A stretch of DNA of 64,000 bases from Hyphomicrobiales bacterium (lineage in GTDB: Bacteria > Pseudomonadota > Alphaproteobacteria > Rhizobiales > Beijerinckiaceae): NCBI GenBank assembly GCA_019247605.1, contig JAFBAS010000100.1:1-64000 (forward strand), given 5' to 3'. Both the position numbers and the translations under genes were made by a program. Positions 25,609-35,065 of the stretch are shown here, in pieces. The stretch's first letter is position 1. Each line of letters starts with the position of its first letter. The notes beneath the pieces were generated by a model. It was not told the origin of the DNA. It saw nothing but the letters and a program-made list of their open reading frames with translations, and made no database searches.

Positions 25609-26835
25609 ATGTCCGCGTCTTGGGCCACCCACCAAACTCTTCTCGCCGCCGTCAGGCGATCCGGACGGGCCCGATCCTTGCGCGCGGCGCTCCTCGTCGC
25701 CCCGGCCGCGGCGTTTCTCGCGATTGTTTTTCTCGTCCCGATCATCGGTTTCATGTTGCGCAGCGTGGACAACTGGGAGGTTCCCGAGGCGCTTCCGCGT
25801 ACGAGTGTCACACTTGCCGATTGGAACCGGGAAGGCCTTCCCAACGAAGCCGCGTTCTCGTCGCTAGTTCTCGATCTGCGCGCGCTCGACGGGGCGTCCG
25901 CGGCCGCGTTGGCGCGGCGCCTGAACTATAGCCGTACCGGCTTGCGCACCCTGATCTTGAAGACGCGCGCCAGCGCCGATGCGATCGAGCCCGAGAAGGC
26001 GCGCGCGGCGCTCCCGGCGCTCGATTCGCAATGGGAAAACCAGGACGTGTGGGGCACGTTGCGCAACGAGAGCAGCGCGCTCACTCCGTTTTTCCTCCTC
26101 GCCGCCCTCGATCTTTCCCGTGATGCCGCGGGAGCGATCCACCCCTCGCGCGATGGGGCGCTCTATCGCGAGGTGTTCTTGCGCACTTTCGGCATCAGTG
26201 CGGCCGTAACCTCCTTCTGTGTCCTGTTGGGCATGCCGCTTGCCTTCTATCTCGCGGCGGCGCCCACGAAAGTCGCGAGCCTCGTGCTGGCGCTCGTCCT
26301 CTTGCCGTTCTGGACATCCGTTCTCGTCAGGACGACGGCCTGGGTCATCCTGCTCCAAGGCCAAGGGCTGGTGAATCAGCTTTTGCTCGGGCTTGGGCTC
26401 ATTGCCGCCCCCGCGAAGCTGATCTTCAACCGGATCGGCGTCTATGTGGCGATGACGCATGTGATGCTGCCGTTCTTCGTGCTTCCGCTCTACGGGGTGA
26501 TGCGCCGAGTGCCACGTGAGCATCTGCGTGCCGCCGCGAGCCTCGGCGCGCCGCCTCTCCTCGTGTTCCGCAAGGTTTATCTGCCGCAAATCCTGCCGGG
26601 CGTAATGGCCGGAGCGCTTTTGGTTTTCGTCACCTCGCTCGGCTACTACATTACGCCCGCGCTGGTCGGCGGACCGAGCGACCAGATGGTCAGCTATTTC
26701 GTCGGCTTTTTCACGAACGAATCGGTGAATTGGGGAATGGCCGCGGCGCTCGGGTCGCTCCTGCTCGCGGCTGTCGTCGGCATTTATGTCGCCCTCGCGG
26801 GCCCGGCCAACATCAACCCCGCGCGGACGGTCTGA
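25609..26835 (+). CDS. ABC transporter permease, PotB-like, with large periplasmic insertion (first copy)
   Basis: A 408-residue inner-membrane permease. Its first membrane segment (AAAFLAIVFLVPIIGFML) is followed by about 140 mainly hydrophilic residues. The remaining five segments then carry the EAA loop near RAAASLGAPPLLVFRKVYLPQILPG, which contacts the ATPase. The insertion between segments 1 and 2 is larger than in E. coli PotB and occurs in both copies of this transporter here, so it is a subfamily trait. It works with the permease at 26838 and the ATPase at 29164. Confidence 0.9.
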   Translation: MSASWATHQTLLAAVRRSGRARSLRAALLVAPAAAFLAIVFLVPIIGFMLRSVDNWEVPEALPRTSVTLADWNREGLPNEAAFSSLVLDLRALDGASAAALARRLNYSRTGLRTLILKTRASADAIEPEKARAALPALDSQWENQDVWGTLRNESSALTPFFLLAALDLSRDAAGAIHPSRDGALYREVFLRTFGISAAVTSFCVLLGMPLAFYLAAAPTKVASLVLALVLLPFWTSVLVRTTAWVILLQGQGLVNQLLLGLGLIAAPAKLIFNRIGVYVAMTHVMLPFFVLPLYGVMRRVPREHLRAAASLGAPPLLVFRKVYLPQILPGVMAGALLVFVTSLGYYITPALVGGPSDQMVSYFVGFFTNESVNWGMAAALGSLLLAAVVGIYVALAGPANINPARTV

Positions 26836-26837
26836 AC

Positions 26838-27677
26838 GTGCGCGAGAAACCCCATGATCCGTTGACCGGGCGCCTCGGAAAGCCGCTCATCAGCATCGTT
26901 GCGTGGTCGGTCCTGGCGTTCCTCGTCCTGCCAATCCTCGTCGTCGTTCCGCTTTCGCTGACCTCCGGCACGCTCCTGACTTACCCGTTGCCCGGCCTCT
27001 CGCTTCGCTGGTATGCGGAATTTCTCGGCAATCCCGTCTGGCTCGCCGCGACCCGCAACAGCTTGGCGCTCGCGACGGGCGTGACGCTCCTTGCGACCCC
27101 GCTCGGAACGCTTGCCGCCTTCGGGCTCGTGCGTCCGGAATTTCCTTTCCGGCAATCGGTCACCGCGCTTTTGCTGACACCTCTGCTCGTGCCGCTCATC
27201 ATCGTGGCAGTGGCGAGCTTCCTCGCCTTCTCGCGTGTCGGCTTGAGCGGCGGCTATCTGAGCCTTCTTCTGGCCCACACGGCACTGGCGCTTCCGCTCG
27301 TCGTGATCACCGTGCTCGCGAGCCTACGAACGCTCGATCCCTGGTTCGAGCGCGCCGCGGCGACGCTCGGCGCCATGCCGGCCCAGACATTCCGCCGCAT
27401 CACCTTGCCGCTGATCCTTCCGGGCGTCGCGAGCGGTGCGCTGTTTGCCTTCGTGACCTCATTCGATGAGGTCGTCGTCGCGCTTTTCCTCGGCGGACCC
27501 GAATTCCGCACCTTACCGCGCCAAATCTGGAGCGGCGTTCGAGAAAGCATCACGCCGACCGTGACCGCGGCGGCGGTGTTGCTCGTGCTTTTGTCGCTCT
27601 TGGCGATGGCAGCGGTCGAGCACATGCGTCGCCAGGCGGAGCGCAGCCGGATGGCTGGCATCGGAGGCGCGCCATGA
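26838..27677 (+). CDS. ABC transporter permease, PotC-like (first copy)
   Basis: A 279-residue permease with six hydrophobic segments and the EAA loop ERAAATLGAMPAQTFRRITLPLILPG. The FVTSFDEVVVALFLGGPE segment is typical of PotC/PotI. It starts at a GTG two bases after the upstream stop; longer frames upstream overlap the partner gene and are not family-like. It ends in an ATGA overlap with the amidohydrolase gene, so import and hydrolysis genes are translationally linked. Confidence 0.92.
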   Translation: MREKPHDPLTGRLGKPLISIVAWSVLAFLVLPILVVVPLSLTSGTLLTYPLPGLSLRWYAEFLGNPVWLAATRNSLALATGVTLLATPLGTLAAFGLVRPEFPFRQSVTALLLTPLLVPLIIVAVASFLAFSRVGLSGGYLSLLLAHTALALPLVVITVLASLRTLDPWFERAAATLGAMPAQTFRRITLPLILPGVASGALFAFVTSFDEVVVALFLGGPEFRTLPRQIWSGVRESITPTVTAAAVLLVLLSLLAMAAVEHMRRQAERSRMAGIGGAP

Positions 27678-29167
27678 GCGCTCGAACGACCCTCATCAAG
27701 GCGCGCTGGGTCGTGGGCTTCGACGGGCGCGAGCATCGGCTCATCGAGAATGGGTGCGTCGTCTATGCGGCCGACAAGATCCTCCACGTAGGCAAAGCCT
27801 GGGATGGCGAGGCGAGCGAGACCATCGTGGCACCGGAGCACCTCGTCATCCCGGGGCTGATCAGCACCCATGCCCATATTGGGGCCGGACTCGGCGACCG
27901 CCTCATCGTGGACGCGGGACGGCGCGATCTTTTGCGCTCGGGCTTCCTCAACTACGAACCGCGCAGCGAGGGACGGGCGAGCTTCGGCGAGAACGAGGAC
28001 AAGGAAGCCTCAATCCGTTTCGGCATGGCGAGCCTGATCCGCCATGGCGTGACGACGGTCGTCGAGATGGGCGGCGCGGTTTTCGACAAGGGCCGCACCA
28101 TGGCCCGCCTCATCGGTGAATCGGGTTTGCGTGTCTATTACGCGCCGATGATCACCGCCGGCGACTATCGCTTCGGCAGCCGCGGCGAGCTCGAGCGCAT
28201 CCTCGACGAGCGCGAGGGAGACCGCACGCTGGATGAGGCTTGCGCCTTCGCGGACGAGTTTCACGCCAACCATGATGGGCGCCTTCAGGCCATTTTGGTG
28301 ATCAACGAGGCGTACAACGCAACGCCCCGGCTGATGCGCAGAACGAAGGAAGAGGCGCGCCGCAGGGGGCTTGGCATCACGCTGCATATCGGCGAGCAGG
28401 TCTGGGAGTTTCATCACGCGCTGCGCAACACCGGAAAAACGCCCGTTGCCATTCTCGAAGCTGAAGGCCTGCTTGGGCCGGAGGTGATCCTCGGCCATTG
28501 CCGCTTCACCGGCGGCAACAGCATGACCGCCTATCCCTATGACGACGACCTCGACATCGTGGCGAGCAGCGGCGCGAGCGTGGCGCACGCACCGCTCGCC
28601 GGAACGCGCCGAGGCGGCGCGCTCGAAAGCTTCGATCGCTATCGAAAGCGCGGCATCAAGATGTCCATCGGCACCGACACCTACCCGCTCGACATCATCA
28701 GCGAGATGCGCTGGGCCTCGATCATCTGCAAGATCGAGGACGCCAATCACGAGGCGGCACCCGCGAGTGCCGTGTTCAACGCGGCCACGCTTGGGGGCGC
28801 GGGTGCCTTGCGCCGCCCGGATCTCGGGCGGCTTCAGCCGGGCGCCAAGGCGGATATCGCCATCGTCGACCTCGGGGGTCTGCGCGCCGGGCCGGTGCGC
28901 GATCCTATCCGCTCGCTGGTGCACGCCGCGACGGGCGAGTGCGTCGACACCGTGATCGTCGATGGCCGCACGCTGCTGCGCCATCGCAAGCTCACGCTGT
29001 GGGACGAAAAGGAGATCCTGTGCGCGGCGCGCCGCTCGGCGAAGGCCGTTTGGGATGCGTTCCCGAGCTATCACTGGAGCGGACAAAGCATCGATCAGGT
29101 TTTCCCGCCCTCATTTCCCGAGTGGATCGAGCCGGCTCCGCCGATGGCATCGGACAACGCCCCATGA
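27674..29167 (+). CDS. TRZ/ATZ-like amidohydrolase (first copy)
   Basis: This 497-residue amidohydrolase has the metal-ligand motif STHAHIGAG, a His in TLHIGEQVWEF, another in GHCRFTGG, and the catalytic Asp in GTDTYPLD. A composite beta-sandwich is formed by the N- and C-terminal parts. Family relatives deaminate or dechlorinate N-heterocycles, guanine, S-adenosylhomocysteine or triazines. It is embedded between a permease gene and the ATPase gene with ATGA overlaps on both sides, so its substrate is probably what the transporter imports. It is clearly paralogous to the enzyme at 30297 (shared GRRDxLRSGFLNYxPR). Confidence 0.88.
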   Translation: MSARTTLIKARWVVGFDGREHRLIENGCVVYAADKILHVGKAWDGEASETIVAPEHLVIPGLISTHAHIGAGLGDRLIVDAGRRDLLRSGFLNYEPRSEGRASFGENEDKEASIRFGMASLIRHGVTTVVEMGGAVFDKGRTMARLIGESGLRVYYAPMITAGDYRFGSRGELERILDEREGDRTLDEACAFADEFHANHDGRLQAILVINEAYNATPRLMRRTKEEARRRGLGITLHIGEQVWEFHHALRNTGKTPVAILEAEGLLGPEVILGHCRFTGGNSMTAYPYDDDLDIVASSGASVAHAPLAGTRRGGALESFDRYRKRGIKMSIGTDTYPLDIISEMRWASIICKIEDANHEAAPASAVFNAATLGGAGALRRPDLGRLQPGAKADIAIVDLGGLRAGPVRDPIRSLVHAATGECVDTVIVDGRTLLRHRKLTLWDEKEILCAARRSAKAVWDAFPSYHWSGQSIDQVFPPSFPEWIEPAPPMASDNAP

Positions 29168-30300
29168 ATTCGCCCCTGCACGTGCGTGAATTCGAGAAGC
29201 GGCGTTCGGAAGCTTCGCCGCTCGTACGCTTCATGGGCGTGCAAAAAAGCTATGACGGCACGGTGCTTGTCGTGAAGGGCCTCGATCTCGACGTCACGCG
29301 CGGCGAGTTCCTCACTCTTCTCGGCCCTTCCGGTTCCGGGAAGACCACCTGCCTCATGATGCTCGCCGGCTTCGAGCTGCCGACGGCTGGCGAGATCCTT
29401 CTCGACGGGCGGCCGATCTCGCGTTTGCCGCCGAACCGGCGCGGCATCGGCGTCGTTTTCCAAAACTACGCTCTGTTTCCGCACATGACCGTCGCCGAGA
29501 ATGTCGCCTTTCCGCTCTCGGTGCGTCGCATGTCGCGCGACGTGATCGCAACCCATGTGCGCCGCGCCCTCGACATGGTGCAGCTCAAAGGCTTCGATCA
29601 GCGCAAGCCCGCGCAGCTCTCGGGCGGACAGCAGCAGCGTGTCGCTGTCGCACGCGCGCTCGTGTTTGAGCCCGAGCTCGTCTTGATGGATGAGCCGCTG
29701 GGCGCGCTCGACAAGCAGTTACGCGAGCAGATGCAGCTCGAGATCAAGCACCTGCAACAGCGTGTCGGCGTGACGCTCGTCTACGTCACCCATGATCAGG
29801 CCGAGGCGCTCACCATGTCCGACAGGATCGCGGTCTTCGACCGCGGCGAGGTGCAGCAGCTCGCAACGCCGACGGAGCTTTATGAGGCGCCGCGCAATGC
29901 CTTCGTCGCGGGCTTCATCGGCGAGAACAACCGTTTGCCTGGAACCGTCATCTCGGCGGATGGGGAATGGTGCACCGTCAAGTTGGAGGATGGGCCGGTC
30001 GTCGAGGCCGTGCGCGTCGGCGAGCACGGGCCGGGGGACGGCGTGATCTTGTCGCTCAGGCCGGAACGCATTTCGCCGCTCGCCGATGCGGGTCGCCACG
30101 CGAACCGCTTCCCGGCCATCGTCGAGGAGCTCATCTATCTCGGCGATCACCTGAGGGTGCGGGTCTCGGGCGTGGGCCGATCCGATCTCGTCATGAAGAT
30201 TCCCAATCAGGCGGGCGATCTCGCCTTGAGGGTCGGATCGAGCGTGCACTGCGGCTGGCGACGGGAAGATGTGCGCGCACTGAAAGACGACCCTCGATGA
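29164..30300 (+). CDS. ABC transporter ATP-binding protein, PotA-like
   Basis: The 378-residue ATPase has Walker A GPSGSGKTT, a Q-loop in VFQNYALFPHMT, the signature LSGGQQQRVAVARAL, Walker B LVLMDEPLGALD and the H-loop THDQ. A C-terminal TOBE domain of about 120 residues follows, as in PotA. Its start (ATG 29164) overlaps the upstream amidohydrolase stop, and its stop overlaps the start of the next amidohydrolase. It is the only ATPase for two complete binding-protein/permease sets in this operon, so it presumably energises both. Confidence 0.95.
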   Translation: MNSPLHVREFEKRRSEASPLVRFMGVQKSYDGTVLVVKGLDLDVTRGEFLTLLGPSGSGKTTCLMMLAGFELPTAGEILLDGRPISRLPPNRRGIGVVFQNYALFPHMTVAENVAFPLSVRRMSRDVIATHVRRALDMVQLKGFDQRKPAQLSGGQQQRVAVARALVFEPELVLMDEPLGALDKQLREQMQLEIKHLQQRVGVTLVYVTHDQAEALTMSDRIAVFDRGEVQQLATPTELYEAPRNAFVAGFIGENNRLPGTVISADGEWCTVKLEDGPVVEAVRVGEHGPGDGVILSLRPERISPLADAGRHANRFPAIVEELIYLGDHLRVRVSGVGRSDLVMKIPNQAGDLALRVGSSVHCGWRREDVRALKDDPR

Positions 30301-31823
30301 CCTCGACATCGCGCAACTCGACATCGCCCACGACGCTCATTCGGGGCGGCACGGTCGTTGGCTGGCAGAATGGTGGCCATCGGATTCTCGAAAACGGAGT
30401 CGTCGTTTATCGCGGCGACAGCATCGTGCATGTCGGCCGGACCTGGTCGGGAGTCGTCCATGAAATCGTCGAAGCCGCCGGAAAGCTCGTTTGCCCCGGA
30501 TTTATCAGCACGCATGCGCATGTCTCCGATCATGTGGGCGACCGCCTCGTCGTCGACACGGGACGTCGCGATTTCCTTCGCTCGGGGTTTCTCAACTATG
30601 CGCCGCGCCGATGGCCAAACGGGCCTGGTTTTTCTTCACCCGACAACCAGGACGCGTCGTTGCGCTACGGCTTCGCGAGCCTGATCCGCAACGGCGTGAC
30701 GACGGTCGTTCACCTCGACGGCGGGCCGGGCGATGGCGGCAAGGCGATCACGCGGATCGGCGCCGAATCCGGCATGCGCCTCTATTACGGGCCCTACTGC
30801 AACGGCGGCGATTACTTCTTCGATGATAGAGGGCAGCTGGAACGCCACGAGGATGAGGCAGCCGGACTAGCCTCGCTCGACCGCGCGGGCGAGGCGATCG
30901 CGCGCTTCGATGGAAGCGCTGAAGGAAGGCTGCGCGGCATCGTGGTCTTCGACGAGCTGTTCCAGGCCACCCCGCGCCTGCTGCGACGCGTGAAGGAATT
31001 GGCGGCGCATCTCGACGTCGGGATCACCTTGCATGCGAGCGAGCAGGTCCATGAGTTCCACGAGATCCTGCGGCGTACCATGCGCACGCCGATCGGGTGG
31101 CTGGAGGATGAAGGTTTTCTCGGGCCGGAGGTCATTCTCGGCCATTGCATCTACGTGTCCGGCCACCGCTTCACGTCCTATCCGTTCAAGGGCGATCTCG
31201 AAGCGATCGCCGCGTCCGGCGCAAGCGTCGCCCACTCTCCCGTTGCGCTCGCCAGGCGCGGCGTGACGCTCGACAGCTTCCAACGCTATCGCGATCACGG
31301 GATCAATCTCGCGATCGGCACCGATTCCTACCCGCAGGACATTCTCGCCGAGATGAGATGGGCGAGCCTCACCTGCAAAGTCACCGAGCGCAACAACGAG
31401 TCGGCGAGCGCGGCCGCTGTCTTCGAGGCGGCCACCATCGGCGGCGCGAAAGCACTCCGGCGAGACGATCTCGGCAGGCTCGCTCCCGGAGCCAAGGCGG
31501 ACCTCGTTTTGGTGGATCTCGACACGTTGCGCTTCGGACCGATCCACGACCCCATTCGCGCGCTCGTCTATTGCGGCACGGGCGAACTCGTGGACACCGT
31601 GATCGTGGCCGGGCGAAAGCTCATGGAAAACAAGTCGCTCATCGCCTGGGACGAAGCCTGCATCCTGGCCGAGATGCGCAAGGGCGTGAAGCGGGTCTGG
31701 TCCGCGTGCGCCGATTGGCACTGGTCGGGGCAGGACATCGATGAGGTCTTTCCGCCATCCCTTTTGCCTTGGGAAGAAAGGCTCGGTTCGCGAAAGCAGC
31801 GAGGCCTTGTGGTCGAGCCGTGA
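30297..31823 (+). CDS. TRZ/ATZ-like amidohydrolase (second copy)
   Basis: A 508-residue amidohydrolase paralogous to the one at 27674. It has the metal motif STHAHVSDH, the second His in TLHASEQVHEF, a third in GHCIYVSGH and the catalytic Asp in GTDSYPQD. Active-site neighbours differ (HVSDHVGDR against HIGAGLGDR; HASEQVHEFHE against HIGEQVWEFHH), so the two probably handle related but different substrates. It overlaps the ATPase gene by four bases. After it come 76 bases without a gene, then a strong ribosome-binding site for the next gene. Confidence 0.88.
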   Translation: MTSTSRNSTSPTTLIRGGTVVGWQNGGHRILENGVVVYRGDSIVHVGRTWSGVVHEIVEAAGKLVCPGFISTHAHVSDHVGDRLVVDTGRRDFLRSGFLNYAPRRWPNGPGFSSPDNQDASLRYGFASLIRNGVTTVVHLDGGPGDGGKAITRIGAESGMRLYYGPYCNGGDYFFDDRGQLERHEDEAAGLASLDRAGEAIARFDGSAEGRLRGIVVFDELFQATPRLLRRVKELAAHLDVGITLHASEQVHEFHEILRRTMRTPIGWLEDEGFLGPEVILGHCIYVSGHRFTSYPFKGDLEAIAASGASVAHSPVALARRGVTLDSFQRYRDHGINLAIGTDSYPQDILAEMRWASLTCKVTERNNESASAAAVFEAATIGGAKALRRDDLGRLAPGAKADLVLVDLDTLRFGPIHDPIRALVYCGTGELVDTVIVAGRKLMENKSLIAWDEACILAEMRKGVKRVWSACADWHWSGQDIDEVFPPSLLPWEERLGSRKQRGLVVEP

Positions 31824-31899
31824 GGCGGCGCGGCGCAAGTGAGTTCGGTTTTGCAACGATGGATTCGAAAAATACACGAAAACCAAAAGGAGGTGCACC

Positions 31900-32955
31900 A
31901 TGCCCATGAAGAAAACCATCCTCGGAGCCGGGACGTTCCTTGCGATCTGCTCGTTGCTCGTCACCGCGAGCGAAGCGCAAGAGCACAAGATCACGGTCGT
32001 GAGCTATGGAGGCGTGTATACGCAAAGCCAGCGGGAGGCTTTCTACAAGCCCTTCAGCGCCGCGACCGGGGTTCGCGTTCAGGAAGAGGACGCGGTCGAG
32101 GCCTGGCCGCAGGTCAAGGCCCAGATCGAAACCGGAAAGGTCACCTGGGACGTCGTGAACGGCGAGACAGCGACCATCCTTCAGGGCTGCGAAACCGGGC
32201 TTCTCGAGCCGTTCGACTGGAAGCTCGTCGACAAATCGAAGCTCATTCCCGAAGCCGTCACCGAATGCGGCGTGGGCGGGATCGTACAGGCGAGCGTCAT
32301 TGCCTATGACGCGGACAAGATCAAAGGCGACGCGCCGAAGACGGTTGCCGATTTCTGGGATCTAAAGAAGTTTCCCGGCAAGCGCGGCGTTCGCAAGACA
32401 CCCATCACAACGCTGGAATTCGCCTTGATGGCGGACGGCGTGCCCCATGACAAGGTCTATCAGGTTCTCGCCACGAAGGAGGGCGTCGATCGAGCCTTCC
32501 GCAAGCTCGACGAAATCAAGCCGAGCATCGTGTGGTGGGAGTCTTCCTCCTCGCCGCCGCAGCTTCTCGCGGACGGCGAAGTCGCGATGACAACCTCGTG
32601 GAACGGGCGCATCACGCAAGCCAAGCGGGCCGACAAGAAGAATTTCGTCATCGTCTGGGACGGGCAGAATTACGATGTCGACTTCTGGGCGGTGGTCAAA
32701 GGCGCACCCAACAAGGAGAACGCGATGAAGTTCGTCGCCTCGGCGACCGATCCGCAAAGGCAAGCAAAGCAGATGGACTATGTCGCCTATGGTCCGACCG
32801 CGGTCGCGGCCATGTCGCTCTTGCCTGCCGATTTCGCTGCCGAGCTGCCGAGCAGCCCGAACAACCTGAAGCAAGGCATCCGCAACGACGCGAAGTTCTG
32901 GGCCGAGCATCTCGAGGATTTGCAGGCGCGCTTTCAGGCGTGGCTGAGCCGATAG
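31900..32955 (+). CDS. ABC transporter substrate-binding protein, polyamine type (second copy)
   Basis: A 351-residue PotD-family periplasmic protein with a signal peptide (KKTILGAGTFLAICSLLVTASEA). It shares the domain plan of the first copy: YGGVYTQSQREAFYKPF, WDVVNGE and KTVADFWDLKKFPGKRG. A near-consensus GGAGG lies seven bases before the ATG, unlike the overlapping starts of the preceding genes, so it can be translated strongly on its own, as binding proteins usually are. Sequence divergence from the first copy suggests a different ligand. Confidence 0.92.
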   Translation: MPMKKTILGAGTFLAICSLLVTASEAQEHKITVVSYGGVYTQSQREAFYKPFSAATGVRVQEEDAVEAWPQVKAQIETGKVTWDVVNGETATILQGCETGLLEPFDWKLVDKSKLIPEAVTECGVGGIVQASVIAYDADKIKGDAPKTVADFWDLKKFPGKRGVRKTPITTLEFALMADGVPHDKVYQVLATKEGVDRAFRKLDEIKPSIVWWESSSSPPQLLADGEVAMTTSWNGRITQAKRADKKNFVIVWDGQNYDVDFWAVVKGAPNKENAMKFVASATDPQRQAKQMDYVAYGPTAVAAMSLLPADFAAELPSSPNNLKQGIRNDAKFWAEHLEDLQARFQAWLSR

Positions 32956-33007
32956 GCAAGGAATGCAGGGGGAGGCGGTTGGCGCCTCCTCCTCGCGAGG
33001 AGGCGCG

Positions 33008-34240
33008 ATGACGAGCCAAGCCGCGATCCTCGGCGGAGCAGACCTTTCGGGAGCGTTGCGCGTCCGCAAGCCTTTGCGAGCGCGGCTCGGGCCGGCTCTC
33101 CTCGTCGCGCCGCTCCTTGCGTTTTTGGTCGTCGGCTACGTGCTGCCCATCCTGGGCGTGCTCTGGCGAAGCGTCGACAACACCGAGTTCCGCACCGAGC
33201 TGCCACGAACCGTGAAGGCGCTTGCGAGCTTTGATGGTGGGGACCTGCCCCCGGAGAGCGCCTACGAGGCCTTGCATCAGGATCTCGTGGATGCGCAAAA
33301 TGCCCGCAGCGTCGGGATCGTGGCACGCCGTCTCAATCTCGTGACCACGGGCTATCGCAGCCTCATTCTGTCGACTGCCGCCAAGGCGCAAGCGATGCGG
33401 CCGCCCTACCGGGAGGCTTTCGCCGCCGCCGATCCTCGCTGGGGCGAAACCGCGATCTGGGTCTCCCTGAGGCGGCTGAGCCGCCCGGTCGTGCCCGATT
33501 TCCTGCTTGTCGCGATCGATCTCGAAGAGAGCGAGAACGGCATTCGGCATGTCGATCCGGATCGTGCCATATACCTCGACGTGCTTTGGCGCACCTTCGA
33601 GATCAGCCTCTTGGTGTGCGGGCTCTGCCTTGTGCTCGGTGCACCGCTTGCTTTTCTCATCGCCGCCAAGCCGCGATGGTCCAATGTGCTTTTGACCTTC
33701 GTCCTTCTACCGTTCTGGATGTCGCTCTTGGCGAGGACTGCGGCCTGGGTCGCTCTCCTGCAATCGCAAGGTCTCGTCAACAAGGCGCTCCTCGAGCTTG
33801 GCCTGATCGCGCAACCGCTCGCGCTCATGTTCAACCGGGCAGGCGTGCTGATCGCCATGACGCACATTCTCCTGCCCTACATGGTGCTGCCGCTCTACGC
33901 TTCGATGCGCGCTGTTCCCATCGAGCTCGTCCGCGCCGGGATTTCGCTCGGGGCAAGTCCGCTCACTGTGCTTTCGCGCGTGTACCTTCCCTTGATACTT
34001 CCGGGCATCACGGCAGGTGCGATGCTCGTGATGATCCTGGCGCTCGGCTACTACATCACGCCAGCCCTTGTCGGGGGAACGCAAGACCAGATGCTGTCCT
34101 ATTTCGTCGCATTCAACGCCAGTCAGGTCCTCAACTGGGGGCTCGCCTCGGCCCTGGCTGTGCTCCTTCTTCTCGTGCTCGCGCTTTTGTTTGCTCTCTA
34201 CCGGCTCCTGGCGCGCGTAGCTGGGCCGGTTCCGGCCTGA
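33008..34240 (+). CDS. ABC transporter permease, PotB-like, with large periplasmic insertion (second copy)
   Basis: A 410-residue permease with the same architecture as the gene at 25609: one membrane segment (LLVAPLLAFLVVGYVLPILGVLW), a periplasmic insertion of about 140 residues (including LPRTVKAL and RRLNLVTTGYRSLI), then five segments with the EAA loop RAGISLGASPLTVLSRVYLPLILPG. ATG 33008 is chosen because GAGGAGG lies a few bases before it; the frame is open 45 bases further upstream. Confidence 0.9.
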   Translation: MTSQAAILGGADLSGALRVRKPLRARLGPALLVAPLLAFLVVGYVLPILGVLWRSVDNTEFRTELPRTVKALASFDGGDLPPESAYEALHQDLVDAQNARSVGIVARRLNLVTTGYRSLILSTAAKAQAMRPPYREAFAAADPRWGETAIWVSLRRLSRPVVPDFLLVAIDLEESENGIRHVDPDRAIYLDVLWRTFEISLLVCGLCLVLGAPLAFLIAAKPRWSNVLLTFVLLPFWMSLLARTAAWVALLQSQGLVNKALLELGLIAQPLALMFNRAGVLIAMTHILLPYMVLPLYASMRAVPIELVRAGISLGASPLTVLSRVYLPLILPGITAGAMLVMILALGYYITPALVGGTQDQMLSYFVAFNASQVLNWGLASALAVLLLLVLALLFALYRLLARVAGPVPA

Positions 34241-34243
34241 GCC

Positions 34244-35065
34244 ATGTTCGACCTTCTCGTCCGCCATCCACTCGGCAAATGCCTCCTTCTCGGATTCTGC
34301 GCGGCGGTGCTGATCTTCCTGATGGGGCCGCTCCTCGTCATCGTGCCGCTTTCCTTCAACAGCGAGCCTTACTTCACCTTCCCCATGGCCGGCGTCTCGG
34401 TTCGCTGGTATCAGGCCTTCTTCGAAAGCGACAATTGGCGCCTCGCGCTTCGCAACAGCGTCGTTGTCGGGAGTTCGGTCGCCTTCATCTCGGTCGTGCT
34501 CGGAACCATGGCGGCGATCGGGCTCGCGCGGCTTAATCCAAGATTGCGGCGGCCGCTCACCGCGATCTTGCTCGCGCCGATGATCCTGCCGCTCGTGATC
34601 AGCGGCCTGGCCATCTACTTCGCTTATGTGCGTGCCGGTCTCACGGACAGCCTCTTTGGCCTCGTGCTGGCGCACACCATGATCGCCTCACCTTTCGTGG
34701 TGATCGCGGTCACGGCCGCGCTCGCCCGCTTCGACGAGACGCTCATGCGCGCCGCCGCGAGCCTCGGAGCGGGAAGCTTCACGGCCTTCCTTCGCGTGCG
34801 GCTTCCCCTCATCCTCCCCGGCATCCTCACCGGTGCGATCTTCGCCTTCGTCGCGTCCTTCGACGACATCGTGATCGCGCTCTTCGTCACCTCGGCCGAG
34901 CAGCGCACCCTGCCCCGGCAAATGTGGAGCGGCGTGCGCGAGAATCTCGACCCGACCATTCTCGCCGTGGCGACGATGCTCGTCGCCTTGTCGGCTCTCG
35001 TCACCCTTTCCACTGCCTGGCTCGGTGCGCGGCGCCAGCGTCAAAGCTTTGGACCTTTCGCATGA
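34244..35065 (+). CDS. ABC transporter permease, PotC-like (second copy)
   Basis: A 273-residue PotC-type permease with six membrane segments and the EAA loop RAAASLGAGSFTAFLRVRLPLILPG. The FVASFDDIVIALFVTS segment matches the first copy's FVTSFDEVVVALFLGG. It begins three bases after the partner permease stop. No ATPase gene follows, so the ATPase at 29164 must serve this set or an unlinked one must exist. It overlaps the terminal GST gene by four bases. Confidence 0.92.
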   Translation: MFDLLVRHPLGKCLLLGFCAAVLIFLMGPLLVIVPLSFNSEPYFTFPMAGVSVRWYQAFFESDNWRLALRNSVVVGSSVAFISVVLGTMAAIGLARLNPRLRRPLTAILLAPMILPLVISGLAIYFAYVRAGLTDSLFGLVLAHTMIASPFVVIAVTAALARFDETLMRAAASLGAGSFTAFLRVRLPLILPGILTGAIFAFVASFDDIVIALFVTSAEQRTLPRQMWSGVRENLDPTILAVATMLVALSALVTLSTAWLGARRQRQSFGPFA

